DNA from: Wenzhouxiangella sp.
Lineage (GTDB): Bacteria > Pseudomonadota > Gammaproteobacteria > Xanthomonadales > Wenzhouxiangellaceae
Assembly (NCBI GenBank): GCA_007123575.1
Contig: SKKV01000024.1
Coordinates: 1 to 18,998 of the forward strand
Direction of reading: 5' to 3'
DNA: 18,998 bases
Part shown: piece by piece, positions 7,323 to 13,600 of the stretch
Layout of the letters: every line of letters starts with the position of its first letter
Numbering within the stretch: the first letter of the stretch is position 1
Position numbers and translations under genes: made by a program
The notes under the pieces: model-generated
What the model saw: only the letters and a program-made list of their open reading frames with translations
Databases searched by the model: none
What the model was told of the DNA's origin: nothing

Positions 7323-8290
7323 GGTTTAAGCCAGTCGGACAAGCGGTCCAGCAGCCCCGGTTGTTCAGCACGACGCTTCAGCGCATCAACGAGCCTGGTT
7401 TCGTCATGGGCCAGCTCTTCAACGGCGATCCAGTCGTTCCAGGCAATGGCCAGGGACCAATCGGGTTCGTCGATCAGGCAGTTGGGCAGGCGGTAATGGA
7501 AGGCTGGGCGCGGCTTGATCAGCTCACGCTCGACATCGGCCTGCATGACCCGGTCATTGTCGATGTGGGCAAACAGGGGCAGCATGTCCAGGGGGCGGTT
7601 GCGGGTTGGGGTCAGGCGCAGGAAGTCGTCGATCAAGGTCTCGATGTCTGGTGCGTAGTTCGGGTCAAGAACGTGATCGATGTAGTCATCCGGGTAGGCC
7701 TGGACATAAGGGCTGATGCGACGGGCCAGGTCAACCTCGGATCGTTCCAGCAGCCAGTCATACTTGAGCAGGAACGCCCTCAGTATGGCGAGCAAGTGAG
7801 CGGCATCCAGGCTGGCAGCTTCGATATTGATCTGCATGCCGAAGGCATAAAACGTGGACGCGTTGGTGCCACGGGCGCCGATGTCGTGCAGGGCTTGCCG
7901 AATCTCGTCCATGCGTTCAAGTTCTGTCCATGGTACCGGCGGCCCGACCAGTTCCAGCGGCACGACCAGGCCGGCAACCCGGGACAGCGCCGACTCCAGG
8001 CTGTCGCGGGTCTGGCCCTTGCCAAGGTCAATGCCAACCTCGGCCAAGGCCTTCTGATAGCCGCGGTTTTTGAGGATGTTGGCATCCAGTTCGATGTTGA
8101 ATTCGCCGAGCTCGGTATCGTTCAGGCGGGTATGGAAGGCACTCTCGCGCTTGGCCTGGCCGCCGATAACGGAAATGACGGCGTCGGCCATCTGCTCAGG
8201 CTGGATACCGGCCATCTCCAGTTCGATTCCGACCCTTCGAACCTCACCCTCGTGGCTGTGCTGCCAGGGCGGTTTCTTGAAATCCGACAT
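7319..8290 (-). CDS. Amidoligase-family protein (glutamine-synthetase-like COOH-NH2 ligase)
   Basis: The 323-residue protein matches the amidoligase (Amidoligase_2) family, which has the glutamine synthetase fold and is predicted to join a carboxylate to an amine using ATP. The N-terminal motif VGIELEMAG (Glu23, Glu25) and the second acidic motif GEFNIELDA at 62-70 (Glu67, Asp69) correspond to metal-binding strands. FGMQINIE at 150-157 occupies the place of the GxHxHI-type strand. The C-terminal half has NRPLDMLPLFAHID at 231-244 and KPRPAFHYRLPNCLIDEP at 259-276, with a conserved-looking Arg267. An AGGA ribosome binding site lies in the 16-base gap after pyrB. The paired amidotransferase suggests a two-step amide-making and amide-cleaving pathway. 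The substrate cannot be read from the sequence. Confidence 0.8.
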   Translation of the reverse strand: MSDFKKPPWQHSHEGEVRRVGIELEMAGIQPEQMADAVISVIGGQAKRESAFHTRLNDTELGEFNIELDANILKNRGYQKALAEVGIDLGKGQTRDSLESALSRVAGLVVPLELVGPPVPWTELERMDEIRQALHDIGARGTNASTFYAFGMQINIEAASLDAAHLLAILRAFLLKYDWLLERSEVDLARRISPYVQAYPDDYIDHVLDPNYAPDIETLIDDFLRLTPTRNRPLDMLPLFAHIDNDRVMQADVERELIKPRPAFHYRLPNCLIDEPDWSLAIAWNDWIAVEELAHDETRLVDALKRRAEQPGLLDRLSDWLKP

Positions 8291-8306
8291 TGGAGAATCC
8301 TGTGCG

Positions 8307-9230
8307 CTAGTTGGCTTGGTGTCTTCCCGCCAGCCATTCGAGTATCGCCATGCGCATGAATACGCCCATGCGAACCTGTTTCAGGATCAGCGAGCGCGGT
8401 CCATCGGCCACGTCTGCGGCAATTTCGACGCCGCGATTGATCGGGCCGGGATGCAAGACCCGGCAGCCTGGTGCCGCGCTGGCTAGGCGGGCTTCGGTCA
8501 GTCCCCATTCCTGGTGGTAGTGCTTGCTGTCAGGCCAGCCGGTCTTGTCCATGCGCTCGCGCTGAATGCGCAGCATCATGACCGCGTTGGCATCCTCAAG
8601 GGCTTCATCCAGCGTGGTGCAGACTTCGACGCCGGCCAGATCCATGTCATCCGGCATCATGTCAGGCGGGCCGGCAGCGCGCAGCCTGCCGATACCCAGC
8701 CGGCGAAAAAGTTGCAGGCCGGAACGAGCGACGCGGGAGTGGCGAATGTCGCCGACAATGCTTAAATCCAGCGCCGACCAGCTCATGCCCAGGGCCGCGA
8801 TTGTTGCGGCATCCAACAAGGCCTGGCTGGGGTGGTGGCCGCGACCGTCGCCGGCGTTCAGCAGGGATAGCCCGGCCGGAACCTCGGACGCGAGCTTGTG
8901 ACAGCGCCCGGTCTCCGGGTGACGCAAGACAATGCAGTCCACGCCCATGGCAGCCAGTGTAGCCGCGGTATCGGTCAGACTCTCGCCCTTGGTCGACGAA
9001 GATCGATCCAGCTCGATGTTGATCACGCGCATACCCAGCCGCTGGGCAGCCAGCTCGAACGACACCCGGGTGCGGGTGCTGGGCTCGAAGAACAAGTTGG
9101 CAACGGTCATGTCCAGGTGGCTGGGTGCGGACCCGGCGGCGAGGGCGCCCGCCCGGTTCAGCAAGGACTGGACGGTATCGCTGTCCAGCGAATCGATATC
9201 CAGCAGGTGGCGGGTGGCTTTATCAGTCAT
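8307..9230 (-). CDS. pyrB: Aspartate carbamoyltransferase catalytic subunit
   Basis: PyrB condenses carbamoyl phosphate with L-aspartate to give N-carbamoyl-aspartate, the committed step of de novo pyrimidine synthesis in the cytosol. The 307 residues show the carbamoyl-phosphate motif STRTR at 51-55, the lysine loop SSSTKGES with Lys81, HPSQ at 133-136, GDIRHSRVARS at 160-170 and the aspartate-side HPGPINRG at 260-267. The length fits the catalytic chain of about 300-340 residues. The ATG overlaps the end of ruvX by eight bases. The usual partners pyrR (upstream), pyrI and a pyrC-like chain (downstream) are absent here; an amidoligase gene follows instead. Confidence 0.96.
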   Translation of the reverse strand: MTDKATRHLLDIDSLDSDTVQSLLNRAGALAAGSAPSHLDMTVANLFFEPSTRTRVSFELAAQRLGMRVINIELDRSSSTKGESLTDTAATLAAMGVDCIVLRHPETGRCHKLASEVPAGLSLLNAGDGRGHHPSQALLDAATIAALGMSWSALDLSIVGDIRHSRVARSGLQLFRRLGIGRLRAAGPPDMMPDDMDLAGVEVCTTLDEALEDANAVMMLRIQRERMDKTGWPDSKHYHQEWGLTEARLASAAPGCRVLHPGPINRGVEIAADVADGPRSLILKQVRMGVFMRMAILEWLAGRHQAN

Positions 9231-9669
9231 GGCCCTGATGGCTCATCCAGGATTCGAGGATTTTAGCGGCGGCCACGCTGTCGAGTCGGGCTGCGTCGCG
9301 GCGGCGTGCTCGTCCGGCCTGGCGGCGCCTGGCGAACTCCTGCGCTGCATGCTCAGAGCTCAAACGCTCGTCATGCAGGCAAATTCGCACCTCAGGCGCC
9401 AGCTCGGCCAACCAGTTGGCGAAGCCGCGAATGTGCCGGCTCATGTCAGTGTCGTTGCCGGCGTGGTCCAGCGGCAGGCCAACAACGACAGCGCTGGGCC
9501 GCCATTGCCGCAGCTGTTCAAGCAGATTGGCTTCCAGGTGCGCCTTGGAGGTGTTGCGGATCGGGGGCAGTGGCCGTGCCGAGCCGGTCAGCGGATGGCC
9601 GACTGCCAGGCCAATGGTGCGTTTGCCGTAGTCAATGGCCAGCCAGTTGCCGGCCGCAGACTCAGGCAT
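9223..9669 (-). CDS. ruvX: Putative pre-16S rRNA nuclease / Holliday junction resolvase-like RuvX (YqgF)
   Basis: This is a small RNase H-fold nuclease implicated in 5' end maturation of 16S rRNA. I chose the ATG at 9669 (148 residues) because the conserved N-terminus NWLAIDYGKRTIGLAVG follows at once. The longer open frame from 9753 adds a low-complexity tail that overlaps yqgE. Catalytic acidic residues fit the family: Asp13 in AIDYG, Glu101 in HDERLSS, and Asp130 in LDSVAA. VVVGLP at 61-66 is also characteristic. The start overlaps the yqgE stop by eight bases, and the stop overlaps pyrB by eight bases. The yqgE-ruvX-pyrB order is common in gammaproteobacteria. Confidence 0.93.
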   Translation of the reverse strand: MPESAAGNWLAIDYGKRTIGLAVGHPLTGSARPLPPIRNTSKAHLEANLLEQLRQWRPSAVVVGLPLDHAGNDTDMSRHIRGFANWLAELAPEVRICLHDERLSSEHAAQEFARRRQAGRARRRDAARLDSVAAAKILESWMSHQGHD

Positions 9670-10216
9670 GGCCGCCGGCCGGCTGCAAGCTGCCGACGTT
9701 GATGCCGAGGCTGGCGACGGCCTGCTCCCAGCGTTGCTCTGGGGGGAGGTCAAAGACGATATCGGCGCGCGCCATCACGTTCAGCCAGGCGTTATCACGC
9801 ATTTCGTCCTCGAGCTGACCGGCACCCCAGCCGGCGTAACCGAGGGCCATCAGGTATTTTTCCGGACCGGTACCGTCGGCAATCGCCTCAAGAATGTCGC
9901 GCGAGGTCGTGATCGCGATGTTGTCGCCCACCCGCATGCTCGACTCCCACTTGGGTTCGCCGTCGTGAAGAACAAAGCCACGTTCCGGATGCACCGGACC
10001 ACCTTCGAAAACAGGCACATGAGCCAGATCTTCGGCGTTGCAGGCAATACCAATCTGGCCGAGAACGTCGGCCATGGTGAACTCAGAGGGGCGATTGATG
10101 GTGATACCCAGCGCGCCGTCATCGTTGTGCTGGCAAAGCAGGGTGACGCCGCGGGTGAAGTTCGGGTCTTCCATCCCAGGCATGGCGATCAGGAACTGTT
10201 GTTCAAGGTAACTCAC
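9662..10216 (-). CDS. yqgE: YqgE/AlgH family protein (UPF0301)
   Basis: This is a conserved protein of unknown biochemical activity; the Pseudomonas homologue AlgH was first linked to alginate regulation. From the GTG at 10216 it is 184 residues, the usual family length. The N-terminus then reads YLEQQFLIAMPGMEDPNFTR, matching the conserved FLIAMPG signature. GALGITINRPSE and PVFEGGPVHPERGFVLH are further hallmarks. The open frame extends to an ATG at 10330, but that extension crosses two strong hairpins and is unlike the family, so it is rejected. An extended -10 sits six bases before the GTG, so the mRNA may be leaderless. Its stop overlaps the ruvX start. Confidence 0.93.
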   Translation of the reverse strand: MSYLEQQFLIAMPGMEDPNFTRGVTLLCQHNDDGALGITINRPSEFTMADVLGQIGIACNAEDLAHVPVFEGGPVHPERGFVLHDGEPKWESSMRVGDNIAITTSRDILEAIADGTGPEKYLMALGYAGWGAGQLEDEMRDNAWLNVMARADIVFDLPPEQRWEQAVASLGINVGSLQPAGGHA

Positions 10217-10222
10217 GCATTT

Positions 10223-10231
10223 ATTGTACCA
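10223..10231 (-). promoter_or_regulatory. Extended -10 promoter just upstream of yqgE
   Basis: Reading the minus strand, TGGTACAAT combines a -10 hexamer TACAAT (one mismatch to TATAAT) with the TGn extension that can replace a -35. No good -35 is seen 17 bases upstream. Only six bases separate it from the GTG of yqgE, so initiation would fall on or next to the start codon. Confidence 0.45.
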
Positions 10232-10262
10232 GCACGTAGCAAAGAGGCTCCTCATTAACCCG

Positions 10263-10321
10263 GCAACGCAATACCTGCGGTATTCGTTGCGCGGCATTTG
10301 CGGCACATGCCCGCAAATGCC
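10263..10321. repeat. Tandem hairpins between the tonB-like gene and yqgE
   Basis: Two adjacent hairpins are separated by two bases. The first (10263-10290) pairs GCAACG and AATACC with GGTATT and CGTTGC over 12 bp, with a single bulged C and a three-base loop. The second (10293-10321) has perfect 11-bp arms GGCATTTGCGG and CCGCAAATGCC around a seven-base loop. They lie between the tonB-like stop (10335) and the yqgE promoter. Neither is followed by a T run, so they look like REP-type or mRNA 3'-protecting structures rather than a classic terminator. Confidence 0.75.
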
Positions 10322-10334
10322 TTCGCTCAATGAC

Positions 10335-11204
10335 TCAGCGCAGGCCCGAGCGGCTGGAAAACTGCCAGGTGCGGGTGATGGTCAGAATGTCGACCTCGGC
10401 GCGGATTTCTTCAGACAGCGGCGCAAACGGTGACGATAGCCGGACAATCCGCACCGCCGCTTCGTCGAGCACGTCGTAGCCGGACGATCTGAGTACGCGA
10501 ATCTGGTCGACGCTGCCATCGGGCAGCACATCGACGCTGAGTACCAGGCTGCCTTCCAGATTCATGCGCCGGGCCTGCTCCGGGTAATTCAGGTTGCCGA
10601 CGCGTTCGACCTTGGCCACCCAGGCGCGCATGTAGCTGGCATAGAGATGCTCCCGGGTGTTGGCCGAAACGAAACGACGCCGAGGCCGTTCGGGAAAGTC
10701 CTGGGCTTCGGCAAAGCGATCCGGCGCCGTTCTGGCCATCGCCAGTGATTGCCGAACCAGTTCCTGGCTATCTGTGCGGTCGCTTTGAGCCTCCTCTGAC
10801 AGGTCGGGGAGAGGCAGGGGGGCGGCCGGTGCCTCAAAGGCCAGCAGCTCGCTTGGCGAGATTTCGGTGGCCTCGGCTTCAGCCTGTTCTTGCATCGGCT
10901 CAGGCTCGAGCGCCGGCTCTGGTTCGCCGGCGGGCATGGTTTCTGCCGGGCGCTGCAGATCCTGGCTTACGCCGCCGCCGCGCTGGCTGACCTGGGCCAG
11001 AAAGTCGGCTTCGTCTGGGGGCGTTTCGGTCGCCCATTCGACCAGGATGACATCCAGACTGGACGGCACGTTGTCCGGCCGTTGACCCAGGACTTCAAAA
11101 TGAACCAGGCCAATGATCGCCACGTGCAGGCCCACGGCTACGGCAATGGCCAGGGTCAATGAATCGTTGGCGATGGGTCGAGGGCGAAGTGCGGCAGCGG
11201 TCAT
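10335..11204 (-). CDS. TonB-family energy transducer
   Basis: This is an inner-membrane-anchored periplasmic protein of the TonB family, which couples the proton motive force (through ExbB/ExbD) to outer-membrane receptors. The 289 residues have a short cytoplasmic N-terminus, one membrane segment at about 16-35 and an acidic, proline-containing linker (EPEPALEPEPMQEQ near 94-107). The C-terminal TonB domain spans about 190-285, including YPEQARRMNLEGSLVLSVDV and DGSVDQIRVLRSSGYDVLDEAA. The linker is EP/EA-rich and lacks the long KP tract of E. coli TonB. No exbB, exbD or receptor is nearby. It overlaps the gshB stop by four bases, a gshB-tonB-yqgE order shared by related gammaproteobacteria. 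Its transport partner is unknown. Confidence 0.88.
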   Translation of the reverse strand: MTAAALRPRPIANDSLTLAIAVAVGLHVAIIGLVHFEVLGQRPDNVPSSLDVILVEWATETPPDEADFLAQVSQRGGGVSQDLQRPAETMPAGEPEPALEPEPMQEQAEAEATEISPSELLAFEAPAAPLPLPDLSEEAQSDRTDSQELVRQSLAMARTAPDRFAEAQDFPERPRRRFVSANTREHLYASYMRAWVAKVERVGNLNYPEQARRMNLEGSLVLSVDVLPDGSVDQIRVLRSSGYDVLDEAAVRIVRLSSPFAPLSEEIRAEVDILTITRTWQFSSRSGLR

Positions 11205-12139
11205 GCTTCCAGGGCGTCGAACAGGGTTCCTGCAATATTGGTCTCAAATTGCTGATCAAGTTCCCTGACACAGGTCGGGCTGGTGACGTTGATTTCGGTC
11301 AGGCGGTCGCCAATGACGTCCAGGCCGGCAAACTCGACCCCGTTTTCGACCAGGAACGGACCGACTGCCGCGGCGATTTTTCTTTCGGCCTTGCCAATCG
11401 GCCGTCCTTCACCGCGGCCGCCGCGGGCCAGGTTGCCGCGAAAGTCCTGGCTGCCGGGGATTCGGGCCAGCATCCACGGCACGGGCTGGCCGTGAACCAT
11501 CAAGACCCGCTTGTCGCCGTCGGCGATGCCGGGCAGGAACTGCTGGGCCATGGCCAGCTGCGAGCCATTGCTGGTCAGTGTTTCGATGATCACGTTGAGA
11601 TTGGGATCAGCGGCGCTGGCCAGAAAAATGCCGCGACCGCCCATGCCGTCCAGGGGTTTCAGTACGGCCTTGCCGCGTTCCTTCACAAACGACCGGATGC
11701 GTTCGGCCAAACTGGTGACCAGGGTATCGGGGATCAGGTCGGGGAAGTGGGCGATGGCCAGCTTTTCGTTGCAGTCGCGCAAGGCGCGGGGCCGGTTGAC
11801 AACGCGCGCACCGGCACGCTCGGCGCGCTCCAACAGATAGGTCGCGTAGAGGTAGCCGGCATCCACCGGGGGGTCGGCGCGCATCATTACCAGATCGTCG
11901 GCGCCGAGGGGTCTGGTTTCTTCCTCGCCCAACTCGAACCACTGGTTTGGGTCGTCTTGAACCTGCAGGCTGCGCATCTGCGTGCAGGCGACAGCGCCGT
12001 TGAGAAAAAGCTGGTCCTCGTTGAGATAGCGTAGCCTGTAACCGCGGCGCTGACCCTCCAGCAGCAGGGCAAAGCTGGTGTCTTTTGCGATCTTGATCTT
12101 GGCGATGTCATCCATCACCATGACGAGATATTTAGGCAT
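11201..12139 (-). CDS. gshB: Glutathione synthetase
   Basis: GshB ligates glycine to gamma-glutamylcysteine with ATP, the second step of glutathione synthesis, in the cytosol. The 312 residues fit the bacterial family of about 315. The N-terminal domain begins with LVMVMDDIAKIKIAKDTSFA and contains MMRADPPVD at 85-93. The ATP-grasp domain has KPLDGMGGRGIF at 161-172, with the glycine-rich loop, and GLDVIGDRLTEINVTSPTC at 272-290, with the metal-binding Glu and Asn. GGAG, five bases before the ATG, is a good ribosome binding site. It heads the minus-strand array and is divergent from pilG. The tonB-like gene follows with a 4-base overlap. Confidence 0.97.
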   Translation of the reverse strand: MPKYLVMVMDDIAKIKIAKDTSFALLLEGQRRGYRLRYLNEDQLFLNGAVACTQMRSLQVQDDPNQWFELGEEETRPLGADDLVMMRADPPVDAGYLYATYLLERAERAGARVVNRPRALRDCNEKLAIAHFPDLIPDTLVTSLAERIRSFVKERGKAVLKPLDGMGGRGIFLASAADPNLNVIIETLTSNGSQLAMAQQFLPGIADGDKRVLMVHGQPVPWMLARIPGSQDFRGNLARGGRGEGRPIGKAERKIAAAVGPFLVENGVEFAGLDVIGDRLTEINVTSPTCVRELDQQFETNIAGTLFDALEA

Positions 12140-12384
12140 CTGGGCTCCGGAAGCGTTAAGGCAGAATCATGCTGAAACATGAGTGGCGCGAGGGCAAACT
12201 GGGTGGCACCATCAATTTGGCCTGTACATGGCACCCATCATGGGGCAGAATCAGGAGAAAATTCGTTATTCTCCATCCGCTTGACCGATCTTATTCTACC
12301 GGATTGGCAAATCTGGCGGAGATCGACTAACCTAGGTGGGCACAGTGTTGCCGACGAATAGGCCATTTGAACAGCGAAAAGATA
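12140..12384. promoter_or_regulatory. Divergent intergenic region between gshB and pilG
   Basis: These 245 bases must hold the promoters of both the gshB array and the Pil-Chp operon. A TTGACC at 12281-12286 could be a -35 toward pilG, but no convincing -10 sits 16-18 bases further on. GGAGAA at 12254-12259 and TTCTCC at 12269-12274 form a small AT-rich inverted repeat that could be an operator. TGGCAC occurs twice, but neither copy has the downstream GC at the spacing needed for a sigma-54 promoter. No RNA gene was recognised. Confidence 0.35.
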
Positions 12385-12813
12385 ATGAGCGCAGACAACA
12401 ATCAGTCACCGGAAAATGAAAGTAGGAGCCTTGAAGGTCTGAAGATCATCCTGATCGACGACAGCAGAACAATTCGACGCTCGGCCGAAACCATGCTGAG
12501 TCGGGAAGGTTGCGAGGTGATCACTGCCAACGACGGCTTCGAGGCGCTCGCGCTGATTCACAAGCACGAGCCGGATCTCATTTTCGTCGATATCATGATG
12601 CCGCGGCTTGATGGCTACCAGACCTGCGCCATCATCAAGAATAACAGCCGCTTCCGCAAAGTTCCCGTGGTGATGCTGACCAGCAAGGATGGCCTTTTCG
12701 ATAAGGCCAGAGGCCGGATCGTTGGTTCCGATCAGTACCTGACCAAGCCGTTCACCAGGGACGAGTTGCTTGCAGCGGTGCGTGATCAGGTCGGAAGTAT
12801 TGCCGCGGCCTGA
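12385..12813 (+). CDS. pilG: PilG, type IV pilus response regulator
   Basis: This is a single-domain CheY-like receiver of the Pil-Chp chemosensory system that controls type IV pilus extension and twitching. From the ATG at 12385 it has 142 residues. The acidic pocket is Asp25-Asp26 (LIDDSRTIRR), the phosphoacceptor is Asp69 in FVDIMMPRLDGYQTC, and the switch residues are Thr99 (MLTSKDG) and Lys121 (LTKPF). The stretches IIKNN and SKDGLFDKARGRIVGSDQYLTKPF are nearly diagnostic of PilG. A TTG six codons upstream (12367) could also start translation. Neither start has a strong ribosome binding site. pilI follows after 35 bases, and there is no pilH between them. Confidence 0.94.
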   Translation: MSADNNQSPENESRSLEGLKIILIDDSRTIRRSAETMLSREGCEVITANDGFEALALIHKHEPDLIFVDIMMPRLDGYQTCAIIKNNSRFRKVPVVMLTSKDGLFDKARGRIVGSDQYLTKPFTRDELLAAVRDQVGSIAAA

Positions 12814-12848
12814 GTAGACAGGTTCGGATTGAATCAGCGCGAGGGATC

Positions 12849-13424
12849 ATGAAAGGGGATCAATCAACACACAGTCAGGGATCGTCGGGCACCGGGTTGT
12901 TGGCGCTGTTGTCCAAGTATGAGCAGCGCAGCGTCAATCATGACGTAGGCGAGGCCAGTCGGCAGCAGCAAATCAGCAACTGGGACGGGGTTGTGTTTCG
13001 CCTGGGGCCGCATCATTTGACCTGCAGGATCGATCAGATTGAGGAAATCATCGCCTTTCCGCCATTCTACCCTGTGCCCGGCACTAAGGACTGGCTGCTC
13101 GGCCTTGCCAACGTCCGCGGCAATTTGGCGCCGGTGTCGGATCTGGGCTGGTTCCTGTTTGGCACGCGAACCCCGATTACCGCTCGAACACGCCTGATTC
13201 TGACCAAGCTGCAAGGTCGTCTTGCTGGCCTGGTGGTCGACGAGGTTTTTGGCCAGCGCCATTTTCATACCGACGACCTGACAGCCGCGCCGGACTGGGA
13301 GGGTACCGAGCTTGCCGACATGGTCAATCAGGAGTTTCCTACTGGAGAGCGCCGCTGGGGTGTTTTCAAAATGGAAGAATTGTCTCGCCGTGTCGATTTC
13401 ATGGATGGCTCCAGGGAACAATGA
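12849..13424 (+). CDS. pilI: PilI, CheW-like adaptor of the Pil-Chp system
   Basis: This cytosolic scaffold links the receptor PilJ to the kinase ChpA/PilL at the cell pole. The 191 residues comprise a variable N-terminal leader of about 44 residues and a CheW domain at about 45-185. In it VVFRLGPHHLTCRIDQIEEII, PVPGTKDWLLGLANVRGNLAPVSDL and LILTKLQGRLAGLVVDEVFG are the characteristic strands. It is somewhat longer than P. aeruginosa PilI because of the leader. GAGGGA ends only two bases before the ATG, a short ribosome-binding spacing. It is co-directional with pilG and pilJ in one probable operon. Confidence 0.92.
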   Translation: MKGDQSTHSQGSSGTGLLALLSKYEQRSVNHDVGEASRQQQISNWDGVVFRLGPHHLTCRIDQIEEIIAFPPFYPVPGTKDWLLGLANVRGNLAPVSDLGWFLFGTRTPITARTRLILTKLQGRLAGLVVDEVFGQRHFHTDDLTAAPDWEGTELADMVNQEFPTGERRWGVFKMEELSRRVDFMDGSREQ

Positions 13425-13486
13425 TGCGCCACTACCGCTGACCAGCAAGGCTGGGTCCGCAGTTTCAAGGGGAGGTCAGGAAAGTG

Positions 13487-13600
13487 ATGAACGAAAGACC
13501 GATAAGTAGCCCGCTCTCAAGCGGGAAAGAGCCGGAGGGATCAGTTCCCACTACTCGCATAGCGACGAAACGAATGATGAATCATGAGGTGAAGGCATGA
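13487..13600 (+). CDS. Possible 37-residue small protein between pilI and pilJ
   Basis: This small open frame starts at ATG 13487 (a GTG sits one codon earlier) and its TGA overlaps the pilJ ATG by four bases. AGGA at 13478-13481, five bases before the ATG, is a fair ribosome binding site. The peptide starts MNERPISSPLSSGKEPEG and ends KRMMNHEVKA. It is hydrophilic and basic at its end, with no membrane segment and no family I recognise. It may be a real small protein, a leader that couples pilJ translation, or chance. A CCCGCT/AGCGGG hairpin (13510-13525) lies inside it. Confidence 0.3.
   Translation: MNERPISSPLSSGKEPEGSVPTTRIATKRMMNHEVKA
13510..13525 (+). repeat. Small hairpin in the pilI-pilJ gap
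   Basis: CCCGCT and AGCGGG form a perfect 6-bp stem with a CTCA loop, and no T run follows. It may influence relative expression or mRNA processing between pilI and pilJ; this is inference. Confidence 0.4.

Noticed and set aside
6588..7496. Plus-strand open frames antisense to the amidotransferase and amidoligase (also 7361-8359)
   Set aside because: Both lack domain signatures and are explained as complements of the minus-strand genes, which show catalytic motifs and operon overlaps.
9670..9753. N-terminal extension of ruvX
   Set aside because: The extra residues are Ser/Pro/Ala-rich, lie inside the yqgE coding region and precede the conserved start of the RuvX fold.
10217..10330. N-terminal extension of yqgE to an ATG at 10330
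   Set aside because: The extension crosses the tandem hairpins, has no ribosome binding site and is not like the YqgE family, whose sequence begins near the GTG at 10216.
11159..12034. Plus-strand open frame of 291 codons antisense to gshB
   Set aside because: No family resemblance; gshB on the other strand has full ATP-grasp motifs and a good ribosome binding site.
12204..12240. TGGCAC motifs as a sigma-54 promoter for the pil operon
   Set aside because: Neither copy has the GC element at the required spacing downstream.
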